Assembly: GCA_003996215.1 (NCBI GenBank)
Contig: QJPP01000027.1
Coordinates: forward strand, 248,001 to 312,000
Source: Jaltomata sinuosa
Taxonomy: Eukaryota > Streptophyta > Magnoliopsida > Solanales > Solanaceae
DNA: 64,000 nt
Direction: 5' to 3'
Part shown: one piece after another, positions 1-10,987 of the stretch
How positions within the stretch are numbered: position 1 is the first letter of the stretch
Layout: the number at the start of each line of letters is the position of its first letter
Made by a program: the position numbers and the translations under genes
The notes under the pieces: generated by a model
Seen by the model: only the letters and a program-made list of their open reading frames with translations
Databases searched by the model: none
What the model was told of the DNA's origin: nothing

Positions 1-119
1 AAGAAAAATAAAAAAGAGAAAAAGAAATAAATATAGAAGTTGAGAGACAAATGAGCATGGAGAGTCGTTTAAAAATATTTGAGGTATAAAGGGGTAAAAA
101 AGTAGTTGTTTTATACATA

Positions 120-460
120 AAAAGAAGGAAGACTATTTTTGTAAGACCATTCTTATGGAGGCAAAAATGCAAAGTCACTCCCTTTGAGGGACATTTGTGT
201 TCCCCTTGAGCTAGCTTTTGGATTGACTTAGGCCCAAGGTCCATAATAGGTTCATCTCGGTTTATGGTTTATCAATATTGGGCCCTCATATTAGATTGTT
301 CACGCTCTAGATGTCCAGCCTTGGTGTGAGGGGTGTTGAGTCCACGTGAGTGGGATGAGGAGAAATTGATCTTTCTATATTATCATGGGCAATCCTCATC
401 TCGTGAGCTAACTTTGGGGGTGAGGTAAGCCCAAGATCCTTGTATAGTTTATGAAAGTAT
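120..460 (+). mobile_element. TRIM-like small LTR element remnant (tentative)
   Basis: A phrase of the form tgagctagctttt...ttaggcccaaggtcc occurs at about 209-252 and again, diverged, at about 406-444. Between the copies lies a short stretch ending in a purine-rich ggtgtgaggggtg, followed by tgttgagtcc at 334. This is the layout expected of a very small LTR element: LTR end, short internal part, polypurine tract, second LTR. Similar phrases are common in Solanaceae TRIM-type repeats as I remember them. The tRNA-Met primer site expected after the first copy is not recognisable, so the call is tentative. Confidence 0.35.
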
Positions 461-781
461 AGATACTGTCAAACCATCAGCAGGTTCAAGAAGCCTAGAG
501 AAACTTCTACTTAAGCTCCTTAATACTGAAAATTTAAGGTCAAGACAATGTAAGTAAATTATTTACTCTTTTATCATCTTGAAAATCTTTCTTCTCTTTT
601 CATTTTCTTTTTGCCTCCTTGCTTTGTTTTTATTTGATCATGTTGAGCAGGATGTGAATAAAACCCTTTTTTCTGTTACTTGGTTGATAACATAAGCACC
701 TGAACTATGCGGGGGGTTCTAGGACCCCTTGAACTTATTTTTTTCGTAATTTTTACCCCGAAAGTGAATGGATGTTATAAG
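461..781. other. AT-rich non-coding flank with a possible MITE end
   Basis: No gene is visible. At about 690-770 there is a phrase (gcacctgaactatgcggg, then ccccttgaactta) of the kind found at the ends of Solanaceae miniature inverted-repeat elements. E1 is inserted at 782, and no matching inverted end is seen after 7893, so the element cannot be delimited. Bases 777-781 (ataag) are the left target-site duplication of E1. Confidence 0.3.
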
Positions 782-1722
782 TGATAACGCCCAAACTACA
801 CCTCAAATTAATGAAGCGTAAGCGGTCGTAGTCAAATATAGAACCCAACAAAGGTTGGGGTCGATCCCACAGAGAATATGGTGAAAGTTAAGTCTTTAGT
901 GAATTATGTGACTAGTCGTCAATAGTTTCCGGTAAATAAAGGGGGGGTTTTGTGTGAACAATGTGTAAACAAAATAAATAATAAACGTATGAGTTTTAAT
1001 CAAGATGAGAGAATGAACAAGGGAAGTGTTTACCATGGCATTGGTAACGATGTCGATCCTAAGCTTAACCGGGTTCTTCCTATATGCGTGTCACGATGTG
1101 ATTGAAGCAATGGTATCGTCTAAACGTTTCTCAACCAAATAGACAAATTTACTTTTCAATTCTCTCGAACTTGAAAAGGTGTGCTTTTAGATTTCAATCC
1201 TAAACATCAAGTAGATTAATCTAGTTACAGCATTAATCATAAGACAAGAGTTAATAGTCTCGAATCCTCATCGTTAATCAAGTTTCCCGGTTTTAATCTC
1301 TTTACTCAAGCAAATTTAAACCTAGGCATGTTCTAATGTTTGCAACCACTAGAAAAAGTTAAATAATGTATGATTAACAATGTGACAACATATATATTGA
1401 ACCCGTCGCTACCCGGAATCTATATTGCTACTTTAGCCATGGCTCCCACAACCCTAGTTGTGGGAGGTTTAGTTACTCATGCTTGTAGAAGAATAAAAGA
1501 AAGTCATATTCATAATAAAGAAAAGAGATCCTTACAATGTATTGAGAACAATCTTTAATTAATCCAAGAACAAGAAAACAAGATCCCAAGAACGATTCAA
1601 GAACACGAATTTAAGAAGTATAAAAACGTGTTTCTTGATCTTCAAGTTGACTAAAATCTCTCCTAAAACTATTGTAAAAGCTTTATTAATTGCATGATGA
1701 ATAAAATAAACCTAACATAGGG

Positions 1723-1730
1723 TATTTATA
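1723..1730 (-). promoter_or_regulatory. E1 3' LTR TATA box
   Basis: On the minus strand this reads TATAAATA, about 100 bp downstream of the GC-rich repeat block. The right LTR carries the same box at 7354-7361. It is the expected Pol II promoter of the element. Confidence 0.65.
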
Positions 1731-1835
1731 GGAGTCTAGGAAACACAATCCCAAACGCATTAGGAGTCCGAGAAACCAAACCCCAAACGCATTAGGAATC
1801 CGAGAAACCAACTCCCAAACACGGTAGGAATCCTA

Positions 1836-2060
1836 ATCGCGGGCTGCCTTGGTGCGACACTGCTTTGGTGTGACGGTTAATCGTGGGCTGCCTTGGTGCG
1901 ACACTGCTTTGGTGTGACGGTTTGGGTGATGGACCGTCACCACCTTGACGGCCCGTCACGGCGGCCGTCACCCCTAGGCAGTGGTGCTGCCCCATCTTGA
2001 CGGCTTGGGCTTGACGGTCCGTCATGAGCTTGACGGTCCGTCACTCGGACCGTCACTCTT
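1836..2060 (-). repeat. E1 3' LTR GC-rich palindromic repeat block (U3)
   Basis: CpG-rich short repeats built on gacggtccgtca, gacggcccgtcac and ggtgcgacactgc stand out from AT-rich surroundings. The core tgacgg-t-ccgtca is an inverted repeat around a single base. The block lies upstream of the TATA box in element sense. No function is proven. Confidence 0.8.
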
Positions 2061-2223
2061 ATCCAGAATGTCTTTTTCGCCCGTATTTCCTTATGTTTCC
2101 GTGTTTGTCTCCCTTTCCTACAAATATAACATAGAACCATCAAAAACGACGACGGTTGCTTGAAAACGTACGATTGTTCTTAGTTAAAAAGAGTTGAAAG
2201 TGCCGTAAATTGGCGGCACATCA

Positions 2224-2237
2224 ACACCCTCAACTTA
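2224..2237 (-). other. E1 polypurine tract
   Basis: Immediately inside the 3' LTR the minus strand reads TAAGTTGAGGGTGT and runs directly into TGATG of the LTR. This is the plus-strand primer position for reverse transcription. The same sequence borders the 3' LTRs of E3 (30772-30785) and, on the plus strand, E2 (28037-28050). Confidence 0.8.
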
Positions 2238-3880
2238 AACGTTCGCTTGTCCTCAAGCAACATAACATAAAAGAAAAACAACACGATGACTCAACTAAGA
2301 AAACAACTCATGCCTCTAGCAACTCATGGCCATTCATTAGTTCATTAAATCAAGCTCCCTCGTAGCACACAAATATATGAAACACTAACTTGCAAGGATC
2401 CAAACATGTCATTCCGATACGATAGAACACTTTACACACACGCGCAACTATCCTAACAATCAATAGACAATACAGACCTCTTGGTGCCCTCACCACAAGG
2501 AAATCCCACACACAAGATTTGGGACTAGGTAAGCGCTCACACTCACAAACGATTTCAAATAATGCACATGCGATACCATAGGCTTGCCCTTACTATTCTA
2601 TTTCAGTTCTTCAGAAGGCCGCTCAGGATGACTACAGGACTTGTTTAGGCTTGTAATGAGGCTTCAGGTGCAGGTAGGATACATTTAGGGGTTAGTGACT
2701 AAGCCCTCCTTGGAACCACCGACGTCTTATTACCACATACTTTGCTTTGTCCATCCTTATTCACCTTTATTTCCTTCTCTCTAGCTACAGGTACGACCTC
2801 TTTATTTTGACAATTCTTTTTGTTACTTTTTCGATCTTTTTCACTTCTTTTTATTTTTCTTTTCTTAGGCACACACCCAAATTTTCATTCTATTCACAAC
2901 CAATCTTCTCCATCCTCTTCATCATTCACCTCTGTAGTAGCCACCCTCAACTTAAGCTGATTGCCTACGTTGAGGTGCACAATGTCCATGGCAGGACTAG
3001 GGCCAAAACAGGGTTTATCTCTATAGTAGCCACCCTCAACTTAGGTTGATTGCCTGCGTTGAGGTGCACGATGTCCAAGGAAGGGCCAGGGCCAAAATAG
3101 GGATTCAAAGTTAAACAGGAACGGTGACAGGTTATTGAAAGAATAAGATCAATTATGGCTCAAACAAGGATCAAAGGGATTATTTATATTTGGACGGTCT
3201 TTTAGGTTGAGTGGACTGCACACAAAAAGGGCCTGTGATCCTTTCCTAAGCAACCAACTTCAAACTTAACAAAATAGACCGGGCAAGTTCTAGATGCATG
3301 CAAGGGTAAGAATTTATAACAATAATCTCACACACTCTTAGCACCAAGAACTATATCGCTACCAACTATCAAACAACCGCTCGGCTTAAGCATACCCATT
3401 CTAATCATAATCACACAATGACATTCGAGGATCCAGACAGTCAATCGTTTCAACATAAGTACAAAACCAGAAAATTTTTAAAGGGGCCTCGTTTTTAAAC
3501 AAGAAAAACGCCATGCTTGCTATAGACACTAAAAAAAAAATTTAAAAAAATAACAACGTAAACATGCCGGTTCTACTAGATAGCACACCGAAGGGAAAAG
3601 AACTCGGCAACAAAAACCCTCGGTGGTGACTCACAGGTTTCCCCACACCCTCAACTTAGACTCATGCATTGTCCCCAATGCATACATATGAAAACTAAAA
3701 ACTGTGAGAATAAAGGAATACCTGTGAAGTCGATATGACTCAGATTTTGGAACGATGTTGGAGACCGCCAGGGTCTCCAAAATAGGAGAACTCGATGGAG
3801 TGTGGCATTCCAGCTTTCTTTTTGGGCTCCATCGCTAGTCGCGACAATTTCTTTGCTCTTTCTTTGCAGATTCTCTTGCG
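2238..3880 (-). other. E1 3' non-coding internal region
   Basis: About 1.6 kb between the protease frame and the polypurine tract has no convincing coding sequence. It contains a direct tandem duplication of about 85 bp (2935-3105), three further copies of the polypurine-like core (2942-2954, 3031-3043, 3645-3658), and the motif gggcaagttctaga at 3281-3294. That motif recurs in the equivalent region of E2, E3, E4 and E6. Confidence 0.7.
2935..3105 (-). repeat. E1 tandem duplication of about 85 bp
   Basis: Two consecutive diverged copies begin with tagtagccaccctcaactta and end around agggccaaaa. Each contains a polypurine-tract-like core. The same duplication is present in E3 at about 31488-31660, so it predates the split of the two copies. 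Confidence 0.8.
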
Positions 3881-3886
3881 GTGTTT

Positions 3887-6292
3887 TCATTTTCTGGATC
3901 TATTTTCACCACTTTCCTTTACCTGCTCGTCCTCTTGCAATCGCGACCTTACTCTCATAACAGCTCGGGTTTCAACACAACCCTTCTCCTTAAGATACAC
4001 ATCCGCAGGGGCTTCCTCAATAGCCTTGATGACCGCGACCACCCTCATGTCACTTGGTTGCTTCATCAATTTGGACACATCGAACTTGACCACTTCATTG
4101 TTCAATCGGAAGGTCAGTTCATTTCTCTCCATGTCGACCAGTGCTCTTGCTGTGCCTAACAATGGTCATCCCAAGATTATGGGAACTTCAAAATCTACTT
4201 CGCAATCCAAGATCACAAAGTCGGCCGGGAATATAAGCTTACCAATCTTGACCAGCACATCAGATAAGATTCCCACCGGTCGCTTTACCGAACGGTCAGC
4301 CATCATCACTCTCATGGATGTCAGTTTAGGAGCTCCCAAACCCAATTGTTTGTAAACTGCTAGCGGCATCAAGTTGATACTAGCACCAAGATCACATAAT
4401 GCTTTTCCGAAGTTGAGCTTCCCGATAGTACAGGGAACAGTGAAAGCACCTGGATCTTCCTTCTTTTCGACTAACGACCTTGAAGAAATGGCGCTGCAGT
4501 GGTGGAGGTTGTCTTCCGGTTCAAAACTTACCGACCTCTTCTTTGTAATCAAGTCCTTCATGAACTTGGCATAACCGGGCATTTGTTCCAGCGCTTCCAC
4601 CAATGGTATGTTTATTGAAATCTGCTTCAGCATGGTCATGAAGTTCAGGAACTTACCATCGTCAGCTTTCTTCTTCAAACGCTATGGGAAAGGAGGTGGT
4701 GGCCGAGGCATCATAGTTAGAAGCTTTTCCGCTTCCTTGCTTTTATCTGCGGGCTTTGGAGTTTCCTCCTCTACCGCCTCTTCATCATCCGCAACATCAC
4801 CTTGAGTTTGAGTTACCGGATGTGATTCCGGTAACATTCTACCGCTTCTGGTCGTGATCGCCATACAGCTTGCGTGATTCCTCGGATGAGTGGTGTCGCT
4901 CGGCAAGGTACCTGTCTTCCTTGGGTTTAGAGATGCCGAGATGTGACCCACTTGCTGCTCTAATTGCTTGATCACGGTGGAATGTGACTCCACTACCTGA
5001 CTCAACGTTGATAACTCAGTCCTCATTGCCTTTACCCCAGAGTCAGTCGATTCCACCTTTAGCAGCATCTTAGCCATCATGTTCTCGAGTTTTGACGTCT
5101 CTGCCTCGTTGCCAGCTTTATCCCGATTACCAGGTGGTATATACAACCCACCTCTATCGGTGCTGTTCCTCCAGTTTCCTTGGTCGCGATCTTTGTAGCC
5201 GCCTTTCTCATAGTGGTTGTCTCTCTGATAGTACCGACCCTTGTTTCCCTGGCCATTGGCCTGGAAACCCCCCAAATAGTTGGCCTCCTCATCAGATTCA
5301 ACCCCTGCTGCTCTACCTTGCGAACCCACGGCTTTCACCTTCTCAATACTTCCTGACATCAAGTGCTTGGTCAAGAGGTCCATTTGCGTTTTTAGATGGG
5401 CCATGTCTTGGTCCCGTTCTTCATCTTTTCTACGCTGTTTCGCTGACACACCAACTGCATAAGTACTAGCTGGTACCTCTGAATCATGTGTATGCCAGGC
5501 CCTGTTGGTTTTGGTGAGCCTGTCCAAAATAGTTGTGGCATGGGCAAAAGTGCGACCCATAAACGCTCCACCTGCTGCGTTGTCTAACGTCGGCTTGGTA
5601 GCTAAATTGAGTGCCCTGTAGAATGTATGCATCAAAAACTCATCGTTCAACTGATGGTTCGAGCATTGTGTTAGCTTCTTCTTGAATCGCAGCCAGGTCT
5701 CGTGCAATGCTTCGTGAGGTTGCTGCCTGAAATTGCTAATCTCGTCCCTCAACTGTATCATCCTAGAGGGAGGAAAGAACCTTTCTAGGAAAGCTCCTTT
5801 CAACTCTCCCCAAGTTGCGATAGAGTCGGGGGTCAGTTCTGTCAACCATAACGCTGCCTCATCAGACAGAGACAACGGAAACAACCTGAGCCTGATCGCT
5901 GTCTGACTCACACCCGGTAGTTCAAACGACTTGCAGATCCCCACGAAGTTCATTAAGTGACGGTTTGGATCGTCACCAGCTGCTCCACGGAATACTCCTC
6001 TCAAGTTCAACAGCTGAATCATCGTGCTAGTGATGTTGAACTTGGCTCCCGGCGGTAGCGGTGGAACAACAATGGCGCCCGTAGCGCCAAATCCATCCAA
6101 ATTGTTATCCTCATCATGCAACTCAAGATCGTGCTGCAGACCTCCAGCATTCAAATTTTGTTGGGCTTGCAGTTCTGCAGCGAGCCTTGCTGCCTCTTGT
6201 TGTGCGGCCATATTCCGCCTTAACGTTCTAGCAAGCTCGGGGTCGTAAGATAATGTTGATTCACCCGAGCGCCGGGTACTTGGCATGCACAA
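3887..6292 (-). pseudogene. E1 gag-protease polyprotein, broken by stop codons
   Basis: The frame starts at the ATG ending at 6292, just inside the primer site, and stays in one frame to 3887. The N-terminal half holds a retrotransposon gag core (around residues 95-260), with the LRLFPLSLSDEAALWL and FFPPSRMIQLRDEISNF stretches typical of Athila-like gag. The C-terminal part is a retropepsin-like protease with CDLGASINLMPLAVYKQLG. Gag would form the capsid and the protease would cut the polyprotein. Stops interrupt the frame at 4682-4684 (TAG), 4166-4168 (TGA) and 3887-3889 (TGA). E3 has CAG, CGA and CGA at these positions, so all three look like C-to-T changes. Beyond the last stop the sequence would continue into a basic tail rich in Arg and Lys. 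No RT follows. Confidence 0.9.
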
Positions 6293-6392
6293 CTCTGTAC
6301 CCTGTCAAAAACAAAAACAACAAAAAAATGTAAAAGCAGGAAAGTATGACTAAGAGTCAAATAAACACACCAGACTTAATTAACAACCGTAG

Positions 6393-6410
6393 TCCCCGGC
6401 AACGGCGCCA
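6393..6410 (-). other. E1 primer binding site (tRNA-Asp)
   Basis: On the minus strand this reads TGGCGCCGTTGCCGGGGA, complementary to the 3' end of plant tRNA-Asp(GUC) as I know it. It lies four bases inside the 5' LTR. The same site is found in E3. Confidence 0.85.
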
Positions 6411-6414
6411 CTTT

Positions 6415-7892
6415 TGATAACGCCCAAACTACACCTCAAATTAATGAAGCGTAAGCGGTCGTAGTCAAATATAGAACCCAACAAAGGTTGGGGTCGATCC
6501 CACAGAGAATATGGTGAAAGTTAAGTCTTTAGTGAATTATGTGACTAGTCGTCAATAGTTTCCGGTAAATAAAGGGGGGGTTTTGTGTGAACAATGTGTA
6601 AACAAAATAAATAATAAACGTATGAGTTTTAATCAAGATGAGAGAATGAACAAGGGAAGTGTTTACCATGGCATTGGTAACGATGTCGATCCTAAGCTTA
6701 ACCGGGTTCTTCCTATATGCGTGTCACGATGTGATTGAAGCAATGGTATCGTCTAAACGTTTCTCAACCAAATAGACAAATTTACTTTTCAATTCTCTCG
6801 AACTTGAAAAGGTGTGCTTTTAGATTTCAATCCTAAACATCAAGTAGATTAATCTAGTTACAGCATTAATCATAAGACGAGAGTTAATAGTCTCGAATCC
6901 TCGTCGTTAATCAAGTTTCCCGGTTTTAATCTCTTTACTCAAGCAAATTTAAACCTAGGCATGTTCTAATGTTTGCAATCACTAGAAAACGTTAAATAAT
7001 GTATGATTAACAACATGACAACATATATATTGAACCCGTCGCTACCGGAATCTATATCGCTACTTTAGCCATGGCTCCCACAACCCTAGTTGTGGGAGGT
7101 TTAGTTACTCATGCTTGTAGAAGAATAAAAGAAAGTCATATTCATAATAAAGAAAGAGATCCTTACAATGTATTGAGAACAATCATTAATTAATCCAAGA
7201 ACAAGAAAACAACATCCCAAGAACGATTCAAGAATACGAATTTAAGAAGTATAAAAACGTGTTTCTTGATCTTCAAGTTGACTAAAATCTCTCCTAAAAC
7301 TATTGTAAAAGCTTTATTAATTGCATGATGAATAAAATAAACCTAACATAGGGTATTTATAGGAGTCTAGGAAACACAATCCCAAACGCATTAGGAGTCC
7401 GAGAAACCAAACCCCAAACGCATTAGGAATCCGAGAAACCAACTCCCAAACACGGTAGGAATCCTAATCGCGGGCTGCCTTGGTGCGGCACTGCTTTGGT
7501 GTGACGGTTAATCGCGGGCTGCCTTGGTGCGACACTACTTTGGTGTGACGGTTTGGGTGACGGGCCGTCACCACCTTGACGGCCCGTCACGGCGGCCGTC
7601 ACCCCTAGGCAGTGGTGCTGCCCCATCTTGACGGCTTGGGCTTGATGATCCGTCACGAGCTTGACGGTCCGTCACGAGCTTGACGGTCCATCACGAGCTT
7701 GACGGTCCGTCACTCGGACCGTCACTCTTATCCAGAATGTCTTTTTCGCCCGTATTTCCTTCCGTTTCCGTGTTTGTCTCCCTTTCCTACAAATATAACA
7801 TAAAACCATCAAAAACGACGACGGTTGCTTGAAAACGTACGATTGTTCTTAGTTAAAAGGAGTCGAAAGTGCCATAAATTGGCGGCACATCA
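6415..7892 (-). repeat. E1 5' LTR
   Basis: This is the right LTR, 1478 bp, and the 5' LTR in element orientation. The TATA box is at 7354-7361 on the minus strand. It is 36 bp longer than the other LTR, mainly because the 19-bp unit around cgagcttgacggtccgtca is present about four times here and about twice at 2010-2045. Confidence 0.95.
7463..7730 (-). repeat. E1 5' LTR GC-rich palindromic repeat block (U3)
   Basis: This is the counterpart of 1836-2060, expanded by about two 19-bp units at about 7640-7715. It lies upstream of the TATA box at 7354-7361 in element sense. Confidence 0.8.
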
Positions 7893-9096
7893 ATAAGAGC
7901 ACTTATCGACCAACTTAAAATTCACATATTACTTATATATAGCATTATTGTGTCCCAACATGTTCATAATTTGAGTTTAATCATATTCCAAGAGTATATC
8001 AAGAGGTTAGACTCATTGGATGATGTAGTTTGTGGGACAAATCATTCTAAATTCAAGAAATATGCTACTAACGATCCTTGAATTACGAAAAAAATTAGGA
8101 AAGAAGAATTAAGAGAATACACAAAATTGTACTCTCAATCTTGATGATAAAATCACTTCTCTTTATTTGTTTTATGATTGCAGTTTATTTTTCAATAAAT
8201 TTATTTTTGATGTCTACACATGTATTTTAATTTTTTATATATAAATGTGTCAAACTTCTCATTTAAATAAATACATAAAATATATGTGCAATACACGTAC
8301 ACTAAAATCTGTAAAGTTAGTTGTTTCTACTATAAAAAACACGTAGTACTAATATTTTTGGAACATCCCTAAAAATAAATACCACATATTAATTATGGCA
8401 GGAAGTAAATACCTATAAATTAATGGATGAGTACAACGAGACACATTGTCAACATTAATTTGCTACTTTTTGCATGGTAATAAAGATTTACTAAACCCTA
8501 ACCTAATGATTAGGGTGTCCAACTAACATCGGAAAGAAAACCACACTAAAGTACTTTTGATTGCATTCTTTTATATTTGTGCTTTATTTACTTTGTCTTC
8601 TTCGAGGACCAGGAAGCCAATTAGTCAAATTTGACTATCTTTTAAATTTTCTTAAGACAATGAAGATGATTTAAATTTATCCTCTTTTTATTTATGGAAT
8701 CTAACTGCTCTTGATGTTAATGTTTGGATTAAAATGCATTTTTTTTCCCACTTATTAGATCCCAATTCTTTTAATATTATTTTTTGCTTAATAATGTCCC
8801 CTTTTAAACTGAATTATAAGATGACAATATGGGACTTTAATTAAATAGGTGGTGCTAGTTTATTGATTCATGTGACCTCAAGTATAAATAACCTGATCCA
8901 TCTAGGTTACCTAAAATAACTAAACATCATTTGCGTTCAACAACGGTGGAGTCGACTTCACCAGGCATGAAACCATCAAGTTCAGCAACAAACAAGCTTC
9001 AACTGAAACCAATTCAAGAGTTATAACTAGTCTATATAACACCTGAAGAGTTCAGCAAAACTCGATGGTTATAATATGAATTCTTTCTTGATTTTT
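7893..9096. other. AT-rich intergenic DNA
   Basis: No gene, RNA or intact repeat is recognised. Bases 7893-7897 (ataag) are the right target duplication of E1, so the sequence continues directly from position 781 in the unoccupied site. Confidence 0.6.
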
Positions 9097-9912
9097 GTAA
9101 TGACCCAGCCAATTATTTTGAGTTTTAGAACCTTTTTTTATTGAAGATTTCCTAAGGTTCATTTGATGATTTATAGATTGAAAGTATAATTGACACACCT
9201 GAGGACTCGTGAGCATTTTGGAGCACTTGAGGTTGAACTAGTGACTTCATGGAGTTGACATAAGTAAACAATTCGAGTAAACAGGTTTAGATTCATGATT
9301 TAAAGGTTCAGATAAGTCCATATATTTAATTGAACTTGTCTGTAAAGTTTCATTAAAAATCGATATTGTTTGATCAGACTTTTGTAATAGTTTACGATTT
9401 AATGTTTTTTGGGCATCACGCGTCTTATTTTGGGCCCGTGAGGTCCAATGAGAAGTTGATTGTTGGAAGAAGTCTGAAATGATGTTTCAATGTGATCTAT
9501 AATTTTTGATTTAATTTCTATGAGTTTCGAATAAGTTTTGAATGTGTTTGGTATTTTGGTGTTGTTTTGAGCATAAGCATGTAAGGACCCAAAGGTATAT
9601 TTTTAGTTTTAAAGATTAAAATTTAATTTTAAGACTTTCATGAGTTCGAGAATGATTTTGTAGGAATATTTTAGAATATTTGGTGTAATTTTGATAAGTC
9701 GTGCTCGCATTATTATCGCGAAACGTGAAATTAAATCTTTAACGAGCAAAAATGGTACCACATTGAGCAAATGAGCTTAAAATCATGGTTCGGAGATTTC
9801 AATAGGTATTTGTGATGATTTTGGACTTGTACATATATTCGAATTAGAACCCTAGGGGATCAGATACTATTGTGTAAAAGTTGGAAACTTGAAGATTTTT
9901 TAAGAATTGGTT
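9097..9912 (+). repeat. Decayed Tekay/Del-type LTR fragment (tentative)
   Basis: The stretch opens with tgtaatgacccagcc. This resembles the start of Del-type LTRs, including that of E7, which reads TGTTGTAATGACCC on the minus strand. Later phrases such as ttttgggcccgtgaggtcc fit the same type of LTR. There is no coding capacity. The inverted-repeat element at 9913 interrupts it. Confidence 0.4.
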
Positions 9913-10925
9913 GAATACATACGCAGCCCCTTTAACTTGTTCGATTTATTCTTTTAGACACTTGAACGAAGGGTTATACCTATTGAATACCTGAACCCAA
10001 GTTAAAGTGTATCTATTAGACACATTCTATTCAATCTTCCATAAAACTAAAAAGCGTGATTTTCAAACATTATAACATGACAAAAAAGACAAGTCAAGAG
10101 CTTACATATGGAAATTAAAAAAAAAACATCACCCTTCACCATCTTCTTCATCTGCCTTTTTTGTTATCTTTTTTTCAGAGAAAACCTTTCATTTGTCTTC
10201 TTTCTTCTGGTATGTGTAAGTTTAGATGGAGAAAAAGAAAAAAATCGTGAGTTATATTTCATTACTTTACCTACAGAAAAATAATGATGGAAGAATAGTC
10301 ATTTCAATAGCCACAAACTGAAAAGAACCTCCTATTGTGATTGTGTTGTAGAATGTTCTTTTTGTTCTTAACATCTTATATTACAGAGAAATGGTAAATG
10401 GGTCTATAAAATCCATTAAAATGGAGCCAATGAAAGAGAACCCATTTTTCTGATCGACATTGTTATGCTTCTCCGATGAGTTCTAATACAAATTATAACA
10501 CGTGATTTAGTAATTTCATCAATTAGGGAGTAATAAATCACACAAATATTTATTATTTTTGATAAAAGATCTGGTGGTGGTTCAAAATGGTGTAGTTCGC
10601 AGTAATTTTATGGTTGTTGGGTGTGACGGTGGTACATAAGTAGTTGTGGTAGTTCAAATATGGTGAAATATGGTTGGTGGACAGTTATAATTTTAGTGGT
10701 GGAGGGTGGCATGTGATGGCTGCGTTTAAGAGAAGGTGATGGAGAGGGAAAAAGAAAAATGATAAATAAACAATAGCTCCTTCACGCTCTTAAAAAAAAG
10801 CTCCTTCAGCAATATGTGTTTAATACGCATAATTTTGCATATGTTTAGGTGTTCAATAGGTACAATCCTTAGTTTAAGTGTCTAAAAGGAAAAATCGGAC
10901 AGTTGAAGGGGCTGCTTATGTATTC
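9913..10925. mobile_element. Non-autonomous DNA transposon with 83-bp inverted ends
   Basis: The left end 9913-9996 (gaatacatacgcagcccc...) and the right end 10843-10925 are imperfect inverted copies of about 83 bp: the reverse complement of the right end starts gaatacataagcagcccc. The interior is about 850 bp, AT-rich and GT-rich, with no transposase. No clean target duplication is visible, so the superfamily (Mutator-like or hAT-like) is open. The ends resemble miniature elements known to me from Solanaceae. Confidence 0.8.
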
Positions 10926-10987
10926 ATGAATTCAACCGTTTCATTTGAACCTTGATTTTGAGTTGTAAATGTTGCGACAGTTAGACA

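Larger units (their letters stand above)
782..2223 (-). repeat. E1 3' LTR
   Basis: This is the left LTR, 1442 bp, and the 3' LTR in element orientation. It contains three adjoining tandem arrays in U3: a 32-bp unit at about 1750-1831, a 44-bp unit from 1837 to about 1922, and a unit of about 19 bp around tgacggtccgtca at about 2010-2045. A hairpin-forming cccacaaccctagttgtggg lies at 1445-1464, downstream of the TATA box in element sense. Confidence 0.95.
782..7892 (-). mobile_element. E1: complete Athila-type LTR retrotransposon, gag-protease only
   Basis: Two long terminal repeats (782-2223 and 6415-7892) start with TGATAACGCC and end with GGCACATCA in window orientation. They are flanked by a perfect 5-bp duplication ataag (777-781 and 7893-7897), so both ends are exact. 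The element reads on the minus strand: 5' LTR at right, tRNA-Asp primer site, gag-protease frame, about 1.6 kb of non-coding DNA, polypurine tract, 3' LTR. No RT, RNase H or integrase is present, so it must rely on enzymes from another element. The first roughly 400 bp of the two LTRs show no difference, which indicates a recent insertion. E3 is a second copy of the same family. Confidence 0.95.

Noticed and set aside
1370..1558. Plus-strand open frame (MINNVTTYILNPS...) that recurs at 30019-30240 and 35518-35739
   Set aside because: It is antisense within the LTRs and recurs because the LTRs are copies of each other. It is broken in the fourth LTR copy (about 7000) and shows no protein-like features.
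1836..2060. Regular short palindromic repeats that might be taken for a CRISPR array
   Set aside because: Units are unequal, there are no unique spacers of constant length, and the block lies in a plant LTR.
2747..3049. Plus-strand 100-codon frame rich in Phe, Ser and Tyr
   Set aside because: It comes from pyrimidine-rich non-coding DNA of E1 on the antisense strand. It crosses the tandem duplication and shows no domain.
3795..4355. Plus-strand 186-codon frame; a similar one at 32304-32903
   Set aside because: It is the antisense shadow of the gag-protease frame in E1 and E3.
6391..6412. Possible tRNA-Asp gene (ccccggcaacggcgcca)
   Set aside because: Only the 3' end of the tRNA is matched, next to an LTR; it is the primer binding site.
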